Position numbers and translations under genes: made by a program. Under the pieces are notes generated by a model. The model was not told the DNA's origin. It searched no databases and saw only the letters and a program-made list of their open reading frames with translations. Shown here in pieces: positions 7,637 to 13,052 of a DNA stretch of 33,751 nt; the stretch's first letter is position 1; every line of letters begins with the position of its first letter. Source of the DNA: a virus; IMG/VR virus record IMGVR_UViG_3300034018_000736, positions 1 through 33,751 of that record; one strand, given 5' to 3'.

Positions 7637-7664
7637 TTGACTTCTTTACCGATAGCGGTAAACT
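7637..7664 (+). promoter_or_regulatory. Promoter with embedded operator (second copy of the design)
   Basis: -35 TTGACT (7637-7642), 16-nt spacer, -10 TAAACT (7659-7664). The palindrome TTTACCG-ATAG-CGGTAAA (7645-7662) covers the spacer and part of the -10. An ATG at 7671 again lies exactly 6 nt after the -10. A protein bound here would block RNA polymerase. Confidence 0.7.
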
Positions 7665-7718
7665 AGTGGCATGCGAGCGAATGAGGCTCGCGGCCAGAAG
7701 AAAAAGGGAAACGAAACC

Positions 7719-8015
7719 ATGACCACTGCGACGCGAGCCAAGGTTGGTGGCGAGGTTGGAATGAACGGCGAGTTTTATGCCGGCGGCACCTTCCTTCCGA
7801 ACACGAAGCTCGGCAAGATGAGCCGCAGCAAGCCGGCTGGCAACCGCCCAGCCCGCACAATCCTGAATCCAGTTTTTGGGCTTGTGGCCGTGGACAACAC
7901 CTACGCCCCGACGTTCGCCAAGGTGACTGCAAACGACCAAGCGATTGCCTACTACGGGTTCACCCGCCAGCAGGTTGAGGACATCGTTTCCCGGTTCAAT
8001 GCCGGCGAGCGGTGA
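7719..8015 (+). CDS. Hypothetical early protein, 98 aa
   Basis: ATG 7719 has AGGGA 9 nt upstream and is chosen. The in-frame ATG at 7671 sits at the predicted transcript start and would give a leaderless version 16 residues longer. The middle has GEFYAGGTFLPNTKLGK, a Gly/aromatic pattern I recall from small plasmid and phage proteins of unknown role. The C-terminal half (ANDQAIAYYGFTRQQVEDIVSRF) is probably helical. It is the first gene behind the operator promoter at 7637, so it is likely controlled by the same regulator. Function unknown. Confidence 0.6.
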   Translation: MTTATRAKVGGEVGMNGEFYAGGTFLPNTKLGKMSRSKPAGNRPARTILNPVFGLVAVDNTYAPTFAKVTANDQAIAYYGFTRQQVEDIVSRFNAGER

Positions 8016-8107
8016 CAGCCGCACAAGGTGGGGCCACCCGGCCTGCCGACAGCTGCAAAACGGGTGGCAATCGATCACAGGATTCTCAGGCCAAGGAGGG
8101 CCACGCA

Positions 8108-8251
8108 ATGAAACGCAACTGGAACGCCGCCCTGCAGTCGCTGGTTCTCGTCCGCCTGGGCCAAGAGCTAGGCACCGACTCGCCAGCTGCTCGAGCCGTC
8201 CACGACCTGCTGGAACTGCTGGCCAGCGTGGCCGGCGTTTTTTCCCGTTGA
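8108..8251 (+). CDS. Small hypothetical protein, 47 aa
   Basis: ATG 8108 is preceded by a strong AAGGAGG at 8093-8099, so this start is preferred over a longer open frame that begins near 8012 inside the previous gene. The product is one or two helices (ALQSLVLVRLGQELG and AVHDLLELLASVAGVF). The last codons lie inside an intrinsic terminator, and the stop overlaps the -35 of the next promoter. Function unknown. Confidence 0.5.
   Translation: MKRNWNAALQSLVLVRLGQELGTDSPAARAVHDLLELLASVAGVFSR
8218..8243 (+). terminator. Intrinsic terminator at the end of the 8108 gene
   Basis: An 8-bp stem with one G-T pair (8218-8225 with 8229-8236, 3-nt loop GCG) is followed by GTTTTTT. It lies within the last codons of the gene and separates the small immunity-type operon from the promoter that begins at 8248. 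Confidence 0.7.
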
Positions 8252-8275
8252 CAACCTTACCGCTAGCGGTATCCT
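8248..8275 (+). promoter_or_regulatory. Early rightward promoter with a perfect operator palindrome
   Basis: -35 TTGACA (8248-8253, consensus), 16-nt spacer, -10 TATCCT (8270-8275). The spacer holds TACCGCTAGCGGTA (8258-8271), a perfect 14-bp palindrome, the best of the set. Transcription would start near 8282 and run into the 8430 gene and the recT operon. It is the natural candidate for the main early lytic promoter repressed in the lysogen. Confidence 0.7.
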
Positions 8276-8285
8276 GCTTGGCGTC

Positions 8286-8303
8286 TTTACCGCTATCGTC
8301 TCC
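8286..8303 (+). promoter_or_regulatory. Degenerate operator half-site at the predicted transcription start
   Basis: TTTACCGCTA matches the left half of the operator; the right half is poor. Its centre is about 30 bp, close to three helical turns, from the perfect site at 8258-8271, which would allow cooperative binding of two dimers on one DNA face. Confidence 0.4.
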
Positions 8304-8371
8304 CAACACTGTACGAAAGTTTGACTCCTCAACTGCATGTTTTCCCCGAGCGCCACGCCGATAATTCCGAT

Positions 8372-8399
8372 TTGACACGCTAGTGAACAGGCGTATAGT
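8372..8399 (+). promoter_or_regulatory. Strong sigma70-like promoter without operator
   Basis: -35 TTGACA (8372-8377), 16-nt spacer, -10 TATAGT (8394-8399), close to consensus. No TACCG/CGGTA palindrome lies in the spacer. It is 30 nt upstream of the 8430 gene and has an AAGGAG ribosome site in the leader, so it may give operator-independent early expression. Confidence 0.65.
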
Positions 8400-8429
8400 T
8401 CGCCAACCTAAGAGAAGGAGATCCCCACG

Positions 8430-8672
8430 ATGATGACGAATGAATCAAGCCCCGCAGAAAACGAGTACCTCGCCGCCGTCGCTGGCCTCAGCGAACAGAC
8501 GCTGAGCCCGGCTTTCAAGAAGTCCGAGCCAGCCGTTGGCGATTTCGTCAGCGGACGCACCGCAGGCCGCTACTGGAGCGGACGAGTCGAGTGGGTCAAC
8601 GATCGCGGAGAAATCTGCGTGAACACAGACGGCAGTTGGGTGTACGTCCCGATGGCGGACATCACGCACTGA
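8430..8672 (+). CDS. Hypothetical early protein, possible small beta-barrel, 80 aa
   Basis: AAGGAG about 10 nt before ATG 8430 supports the start; an adjacent ATG at 8433 is equivalent. The first half is acidic and helical. The second half (VGDFVSG then WSGRVEWVNDRGEICVNTDGSWVYVPMADI) looks like an SH3-like or Tudor-like small barrel. It is the first gene after the strong early promoter. No function can be assigned; such early genes often act on the host, which is inference. Confidence 0.55.
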   Translation: MMTNESSPAENEYLAAVAGLSEQTLSPAFKKSEPAVGDFVSGRTAGRYWSGRVEWVNDRGEICVNTDGSWVYVPMADITH

Positions 8673-8837
8673 CAAACCAAAGGACCGCCAACGGCATGAG
8701 GTCGTGAAGCGGAAGGAGAGCGGTGGAACCGCAGCAGCAAGGAAGCACGATCCCGCCCGCTGGCATGATGCGAAACGGGCTATTCATACCAGAAAAGCGA
8801 CACAAATCGTCGTTTTACACATACGAAAGGACGCGAG
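8673..8837 (+). other. Intergenic leader before recT
   Basis: No gene is seen in these 165 bases. They hold a small GCGGT/ACCGC hairpin in the middle. Just before recT is a leader element, TACACA then ACGAAAGGA and GCGAGATG, that recurs before the gene at 10076. The AAAGGA is the ribosome binding site. Confidence 0.4.
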
Positions 8838-9686
8838 ATGACAACGGAAATCAGCACTAACACGACGCCAACGAGGGGGCTGGCCCTCGCTACATTTGAC
8901 GATGCCTTCCGAGTGGCAAAGATGGTGGCATCTTCGCCGTTCGCGCCGAAGGACTTTCAAGGGAAGCCAGAGCTTTGCTTTCTGGCAATGCAACATGGTG
9001 GCGAAGTCGGGCTCAGCCCGATGCAGTCCCTGCAGAGCATCGCCGTCATCAACGGACGGCCCTCGATCTGGGGTGACGCAGCCCTGGCCCTAGTGCAGGC
9101 GTGCCCGGTTTGCGAGTACGTCCGCGAGTACCTTGAAGGCGAAGGCGACAATCTCACCGCCGTCTGCGAGGCCAAGCGTCAGGGCTACCCTGCACCTACT
9201 ACGGTGCGGTTCTCAGTGGCTGACGCCAAAAAGGCTGGCCTGTGGGGAAAGACAGGCCCGTGGACTCAGTATGCGTCTCGGATGCTGCAGCTGCGGGCTC
9301 GCGGGTTTGCACTGCGTAACGCATTCGCAGACGCCCTGCGTGGGCTTGTGACGGCTGAGGAGGCGCAGGACTACCCGACGCAGCCTGAGCCGGTTGTCGT
9401 GCGTCCGAAGTTCCCAGAGACGGTGGTGAAGCTAAAGGCCGAGCCGGCCAAGCCTGCCGCCACGGACATCGAGAAGGCCCGCCTGGCTGTCAGTGACGCC
9501 AAGGATCTCGCGGGCCTCAACCGCCTGCGGACTCTTGCCGGCCAGCGGCTCACGGAAGGCAAGTTCACGAAGAGCGAGCACGACGAGCTTGTGCAGTTGA
9601 TGCTGCACCGGGCCGAGATGCTTGGCGACTCTGACGATGGCGTGGCGTTTGAGCACGAGGCCGCCGAGCACGAGGCGACGGCATGA
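8838..9686 (+). CDS. recT: RecT-family single-strand annealing protein, 282 aa
   Basis: Anneals complementary single strands in phage recombination. Residues 20-95 show the family pattern: DAFRVAKM-ASSPFAPKDF-GKPELCFLAMQ-G-E-GLSPMQSLQSIAVINGRPSIWGDAALALV, then WTQYASRMLQLRARGFALRNAF near 155-180. The C-terminal 90 residues are a Pro/Lys-rich linker and a charged helical tail, where partner (SSB) contacts usually lie. Length is normal. The start has AAAGGA at good distance. A RecE/YqaJ exonuclease partner is not seen nearby. It overlaps the next gene by 4 nt (ATGA). Confidence 0.85.
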   Translation: MTTEISTNTTPTRGLALATFDDAFRVAKMVASSPFAPKDFQGKPELCFLAMQHGGEVGLSPMQSLQSIAVINGRPSIWGDAALALVQACPVCEYVREYLEGEGDNLTAVCEAKRQGYPAPTTVRFSVADAKKAGLWGKTGPWTQYASRMLQLRARGFALRNAFADALRGLVTAEEAQDYPTQPEPVVVRPKFPETVVKLKAEPAKPAATDIEKARLAVSDAKDLAGLNRLRTLAGQRLTEGKFTKSEHDELVQLMLHRAEMLGDSDDGVAFEHEAAEHEATA

Positions 9687-9919
9687 GCGAGCCACTCGTG
9701 ATCGACGCCAAGACTGTGGCCGAGAAGCTCGAGCAGATGCACTTGCCACGAATGGCAGCATGGGCTTTGGCCCAAGGCAACGCCGTGGCACGCGAGCGGC
9801 TTCTGGCTGAAGTGTTCCAGCGGCAGCTGCGGGATGCCACTGCCCGCCTGAAGGTCTACGAGCCCACCGTCAGGCACACGCCCGTCAGTTGTGTGCCACC
9901 ACCGGAGTCCAGCGACTAA
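9683..9919 (+). CDS. Small hypothetical protein coupled to recT, 78 aa
   Basis: ATGA overlap with recT implies coupled translation. The protein is mostly one helical region (TVAEKLEQMHLPRMAAWALAQG, then RERLLAEVFQRQLRDATARL) with a short Pro-rich tail. It could assist RecT or replication, but nothing in the sequence shows a function. Confidence 0.5.
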   Translation: MSEPLVIDAKTVAEKLEQMHLPRMAAWALAQGNAVARERLLAEVFQRQLRDATARLKVYEPTVRHTPVSCVPPPESSD

Positions 9920-10075
9920 CGCCACGCCATTGGCGAAGCAGGCTGACGAACACAGCCGCATTGGCCGCCTAGCGGTAGGTGGCGAGTAACAACCGCAGCC
10001 GACGCCGTTGATCCGGCGGTGAGTCGGACGCGCCGGGCGTAACCCGGCAAATACACACGAAAGGATGCGTGATCT
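9920..10075 (+). other. Intergenic region with two hairpins and a repeated leader element
   Basis: No gene is seen. CGCCA/TGGCG (9920-9935) and GCCGGG/CCCGGC (10032-10048, 5-nt loop) are perfect small hairpins without T-runs. The last 25 bases repeat the recT leader element (TACACA, ACGAAAGGATGCG). An RNA processing or attenuation role is possible but unproven. Confidence 0.35.
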
Positions 10076-10273
10076 ATGGCGAGCCGCCGGAAAAAACAGG
10101 GAGGTAGCGAAGTGCCTGCTGCAACGAGTCGCCAAAAGGCTCGCGGCGTATGCGTGTCGCTGCTGGCAGAGCTTCTGCAGACCGGCGAGACGCCGGAGGC
10201 AGTCCCAATGCTTCGTCAAGTCGTTTCGCTGCTTGATGAAGAGAAGGATGGCCTTGAGGAGTCCGGATCATGA
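10076..10273 (+). CDS. Small basic hypothetical protein, 65 aa
   Basis: The ATG follows the GAAAGGA leader by 11 nt. The N-terminus is basic (ASRRKKQGG). Residues 25-60 form a helix-rich segment ending in an acidic tail (LLDEEKDGLEESG). The stop overlaps the next start (ATGA). No family recognised. It lies in the replication operon. Confidence 0.5.
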   Translation: MASRRKKQGGSEVPAATSRQKARGVCVSLLAELLQTGETPEAVPMLRQVVSLLDEEKDGLEESGS

Positions 10274-10593
10274 GCGACTACTACAAGGAAGCGCCGCTAC
10301 CGCTGTTCGCAACGCGAGCCCCGTCAGTGAACGGCTCGGCCACCTCGGCGGCTGCTGCCGACTCGCTGACGCCGGCAACGCTGAACGCCATGCAGCGGCG
10401 CGTCTACGAGTTCATCTGTCGCCGGCCCAGCACGGACGAAGAGATCACGAACGAGCTCAGCATGAACGCGAGCACCGTCAGGCCCAGGCGGATTGAGTTG
10501 GCACGGCGCGGCCTGATCGTCGAGTCAGGCACCAGGAGAACGGCGAGCGGGCGCATGGCAACGATTTGGAAAGCAACTGCGGCGTCTCGTTGA
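10270..10593 (+). CDS. Winged-helix DNA-binding protein, 107 aa
   Basis: Residues 38-95 read LNAMQRRVYEFICRRPSTDEEITNEL, a short turn, then STVRPRRIELARRGLIVESGTRRTASGR: a classic winged helix of the MarR/DprA-C type, with recognition helix STVRPRRIELARRG and a wing rich in Thr/Arg. The first 35 residues are low complexity. The protein may regulate early genes or act in replication like small phage HTH factors. It starts by ATGA overlap. Confidence 0.65.
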   Translation: MSDYYKEAPLPLFATRAPSVNGSATSAAAADSLTPATLNAMQRRVYEFICRRPSTDEEITNELSMNASTVRPRRIELARRGLIVESGTRRTASGRMATIWKATAASR

Positions 10594-10641
10594 CGTGCGG
10601 CAGAGGATTGGGAAAGGAAACGAAAGCAAAGGAGACGAGAG

Positions 10642-11064
10642 ATGGAATCAATGACGTTTCAGGCGCAGAAAAAGGGAGGGCTCGCAAACTCCGCAGGAGG
10701 AGACCTCTACGTTTCTCTCAATGGGGCTGGCGGCAACAAGATGTCGCTTTGCGTCCGCTTCAGCGCAGAGACACTCGATGCGTTGCGGTGGAGGATCGGC
10801 GACCGCGTGCTCCTTCATCTCGACAAGGAAGGCGCTTGTGCTTCCTGGACGATCACACGAACCGATGACCACAACGACAAAGGCCTGAAGATCAGCGGAA
10901 ATGGGCGTGACGAGGGCTGCGGAAGCGTTCGCCGTCGCGTCACCGGATCGGAAGCCGAGTTCGTGTTTGGGCCTGCACTTCAGCCCTACACGTGCTTCCT
11001 GCTGCGAGGCGACAACAAGCAGGCCGTGTTCAACAAGACGACAGAAGACAACGAAAACGACTAA
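10642..11064 (+). CDS. Hypothetical protein, 140 aa
   Basis: AAAGGAG lies 7-10 nt upstream of the ATG. The N-terminal half (LYVSLNGAGGNKMSLCVRFSAETLDALRWRIGDRVLLHLD) is probably a small beta-barrel, like an AbrB- or SpoVT-like or PilZ-type small domain, but no motif is decisive. The second half is polar and Gly-rich, with an acidic C-terminus. Context is replication. No function assigned. Confidence 0.5.
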   Translation: MESMTFQAQKKGGLANSAGGDLYVSLNGAGGNKMSLCVRFSAETLDALRWRIGDRVLLHLDKEGACASWTITRTDDHNDKGLKISGNGRDEGCGSVRRRVTGSEAEFVFGPALQPYTCFLLRGDNKQAVFNKTTEDNEND

Positions 11065-11133
11065 TCATCGCCGCCATCGTGATAGGCACGGTGCCTCTTC
11101 GACGAGGCGTGGCGGAATGGAAAGGAGGCCAGG

Positions 11134-11406
11134 ATGGCCAAAGAGTTTGCAATGCTTCCGCAATGGAAGCTTTTAGAAATCGTTAGGACGTGCGGCACAG
11201 GCTGGATGAGGCGTCACGAAAGAGTGAAGCCAGCGGACAATGTTTTTTGGCAGCGGTCGCGAGTTGAGAACTATGCACTTGCGATTGAGCTTGCCGCCGC
11301 ACACGTCCCGTATGGCCATCAGATGACCAAGGACCGCAAGGACGCAGTTTGGCTTCACGTATGCACTGAAGTCGATTTGATGCTCAAGAACGTGCAGGTG
11401 AACTGA
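11134..11406 (+). CDS. Hypothetical protein, 90 aa
   Basis: A strong AAAGGAGG about 7 nt before the ATG fixes the start. The protein is basic and aromatic-rich (WKLLEIVRTCGTGWMRRHERV, then NYALAIELAAAHVPYGHQMTKDRKDAVWLHVCTEVDLML). It lies directly before the replication initiator, whose ATG shares the last base of this stop. No domain recognised. Confidence 0.5.
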   Translation: MAKEFAMLPQWKLLEIVRTCGTGWMRRHERVKPADNVFWQRSRVENYALAIELAAAHVPYGHQMTKDRKDAVWLHVCTEVDLMLKNVQVN

Positions 11407-12308
11407 TGGCAAAGTTCTGCTGGATGCCGCTGTATACGTCTGACTTGGTGAGCAGCTGCGTGGACATGACGCCACACCAGTTCGGGGCGTACGTTCGGCT
11501 GCTGTGCTACGCCTGGGACAACCACGGCCTGCCCAACGATGCGAACGCATGCGGACGCATTGCTGGCGGCATCGACCAGGCAGACTGGAAAGCCATTCGT
11601 AGACGCCTTGAAGTTTTTGACGCTGGGACTGACCGCGAGCGACTAAGCCACCCACGCCTTGAGACTGAGCGTGAAAAACAGGCACATTTGCACGATTCTC
11701 GCTCTGAGGCAGGGAGAAGGGCAGCGAATAAGCGATGGCAAACGCAATGCGATGGCAATGCGGACGCATTAACAAAACCATGCCATCTAGAACCAGAACC
11801 AGAACCAAAGGTAGAAGTAATTACAGAACCAGAACCAAGCAAAGAACCCCATGCTGCGCATGGGGATGCTACGAGCGATCCGCCGAAGCGGCGGAAACGC
11901 TCGCAGCCGGCCTCTGTCGTTCTTTGGACGGCCGATGGCGGATGGGTAGGCATTCTGGACGCTGACCGCCACGAATGGGCCGTAGCGTTTCCTGGGGCCG
12001 TCGTTGAGCAAGAACTTGCCAAGGCTACGGCCTGGCTTAAGGCGAACCCAAGCAAGGCCGGAAAGCGGAACTGGCGTGCCTTTGTCGTTCGGTGGCTGTC
12101 TCGCTGCCAGGACAAGGGCGGCACGAACAGGGATGCGTCAAAGCCTCTGCCTGTGCCGCAGGATCAGTCCAAGCGTCGGTTCTATCGCGGAGACGCCAAC
12201 GAGCGTCTTACGGATGCGGAGTACGCCGCATGGAGGCGTGACCAAAGAACAGGCGGAACGGTGTCCGCGCTTGCACAGTCCATGAAACTCAAGGAGGAAG
12301 ACCTATGA
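11406..12308 (+). CDS. DUF1376-type phage replication protein, probable initiator, 300 aa
   Basis: Residues 1-100 are a DUF1376 (YdaU-like) domain: WMPLYTSDLVSSCVDMTPHQFGAYVRLLCYAWDNHGLP, then an RRRLEVF motif and SEAGRRAANKRW. A Glu-Pro repeat linker follows (EPEPEPK, EPEPSKEP). The C-terminal part (WLKANPSKAGKRNWRAFVVRWLSRCQDKGG) resembles the DNA-binding end of phage DnaD-like/O-like replication proteins. Such proteins bind the origin and recruit the host helicase. Palindromes, EP-coding repeats and a perfect hairpin inside the gene suggest the origin lies within it, as in lambdoid O genes. It overlaps the LexA-like gene by 4 nt. Confidence 0.75.
   Translation: MAKFCWMPLYTSDLVSSCVDMTPHQFGAYVRLLCYAWDNHGLPNDANACGRIAGGIDQADWKAIRRRLEVFDAGTDRERLSHPRLETEREKQAHLHDSRSEAGRRAANKRWQTQCDGNADALTKPCHLEPEPEPKVEVITEPEPSKEPHAAHGDATSDPPKRRKRSQPASVVLWTADGGWVGILDADRHEWAVAFPGAVVEQELAKATAWLKANPSKAGKRNWRAFVVRWLSRCQDKGGTNRDASKPLPVPQDQSKRRFYRGDANERLTDAEYAAWRRDQRTGGTVSALAQSMKLKEEDL
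11539..11560. repeat. Two overlapping ATGCG-RA-CGCAT palindromes in the initiator gene
   Basis: ATGCGAACGCAT (11539-11550) overlaps ATGCGGACGCAT (11549-11560) by two bases. Each is a 12-bp near-perfect palindrome. The second recurs 209 bp downstream. They are candidate binding sites for the initiator protein encoded by the same gene. Confidence 0.5.
11732..11865. other. Candidate replication origin within the initiator gene
   Basis: In order: GCGATGGCAA twice (11732, 11749), the third ATGCGGACGCAT palindrome (11758-11769), an AT-richer stretch with six AGAACC copies (11789, 11795, 11801, 11825, 11831, 11843), and a perfect 8-bp hairpin CCCCATGC-TGC-GCATGGGG (11847-11865). The AGAACC copies are also Glu-Pro codons, so coding may explain them; the palindromes and hairpin are not required by coding. 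Confidence 0.45.
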
Positions 12309-12541
12309 CACCAGAGAACACCACCACCATCGAGCGTCTGCCGCTCACGCCTTCGCAGCAGCGGGCGTACGAGTTCATTGCGTCAACAGCCGGCATGTGG
12401 GGGCCAAGCGTCCGCGAGATCGCGGCCGGGCTGGCCTACAAGTCGCCGCACGCTGTCACCGGAATGCTTGAGCAGCTGGAGCGCAAGGGCTGGATCACAC
12501 GCGAGCCGGGCAAGTCCCGTGGAATCAGGGTGCGAACATGA
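12305..12541 (+). CDS. LexA-type DNA-binding domain without peptidase domain, 78 aa
   Basis: The sequence LTPSQQRAYEFIASTAG, then SVREIAAGLAYKSPHAV, -MLEQLERKGWI-REPGK-RGIRV follows the LexA N-terminal winged helix from end to end. Full LexA has about 200 residues, with a Ser/Lys self-cleavage domain. Here the protein ends right after the DNA-binding domain, and the next gene starts with an ATGA overlap, so it is not a truncation by a late frameshift. It cannot self-cleave. It may bind host SOS boxes or phage operators. It lies between the initiator and clamp genes. Confidence 0.8.
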   Translation: MTPENTTTIERLPLTPSQQRAYEFIASTAGMWGPSVREIAAGLAYKSPHAVTGMLEQLERKGWITREPGKSRGIRVRT

Positions 12542-12807
12542 CTACGGAAAGACTTATCAAGCGTCTTTCGATTCTGCAGGGTGGCTGCATTCACGCCAGC
12601 GAGGACGCCGAGAACTGGCACATGCACGACGCCCTGGTGGCGAACGCTCGCACCATCGGCAGCGCCATCGCTTTTATCAAGCAGTTGCGCCGCGAGAACG
12701 ACGAGCTACGCCAGCGTCTCGTCAAGCAGGCGTGCTACTTCGAGCACATCGAAGCACGCGAGCAGCCCAAGAACTGGCCGCTACTTGAAGACGAGGAGGG
12801 GCTATGA
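12538..12807 (+). CDS. Hypothetical coiled-coil protein, 89 aa
   Basis: ATGA overlap with the LexA-like gene. The middle (NARTIGSAIAFIKQLRRENDELRQRLVKQ) is a predicted coiled coil. Several His and Cys residues occur (GGCIHASEDAENWHMHDA, CYFEHIEAREQ), but no canonical zinc finger spacing. The stop overlaps the start of the small membrane protein. Function unknown; a replication accessory is possible by context. Confidence 0.5.
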   Translation: MTTERLIKRLSILQGGCIHASEDAENWHMHDALVANARTIGSAIAFIKQLRRENDELRQRLVKQACYFEHIEAREQPKNWPLLEDEEGL

Positions 12808-13052
12808 CGCTCTCTGACTTCGTCTGGCTGGCAATCGGTGAAACACTTCTCGCGGGCACTTTCGCTCTCGGGATTCTTGTAGGGGTATCTCTTAATCGAA
12901 AGGGCCAAAGGAATGGCAACTGCAACCAAGGAACGGAAGACGAGTGGAATCACGCTAGCAACGTCAACGCTACGGGCGGCTCTTGCCGACGTGCTCAGGG
13001 CTGTGCCGACAAGACACGCGAAGCCCATCCTGGGCAACGTCCGACTAGGTGA
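12804..13052 (+). CDS. Possible small membrane protein overlapping the clamp gene, 82 aa
   Basis: The ATG overlaps the previous stop (ATGA). Residues 3-30 (FVWLAIGETLLAGTFALGILVGVSL) form one clear transmembrane helix followed by basic residues. From about residue 37 the frame runs through the first 140 bases of the sliding clamp gene, and that part looks like out-of-frame polar sequence. The N-terminal membrane segment is credible; the long overlapping tail may be an accident of a lost stop. Confidence 0.4.
   Translation: MTLSDFVWLAIGETLLAGTFALGILVGVSLNRKGQRNGNCNQGTEDEWNHASNVNATGGSCRRAQGCADKTREAHPGQRPTR

Noticed and set aside
7614-8378. 254-codon open frame on the - strand across the control region, a possible repressor
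   Set aside because: It crosses two promoters, operators and a terminator and has no HTH; composition is nonsense-like.
9371-10219. 282-codon - strand frame opposite the end of recT
   Set aside because: Shadow of recT and its follower, crossing an intergenic gap; no motifs.
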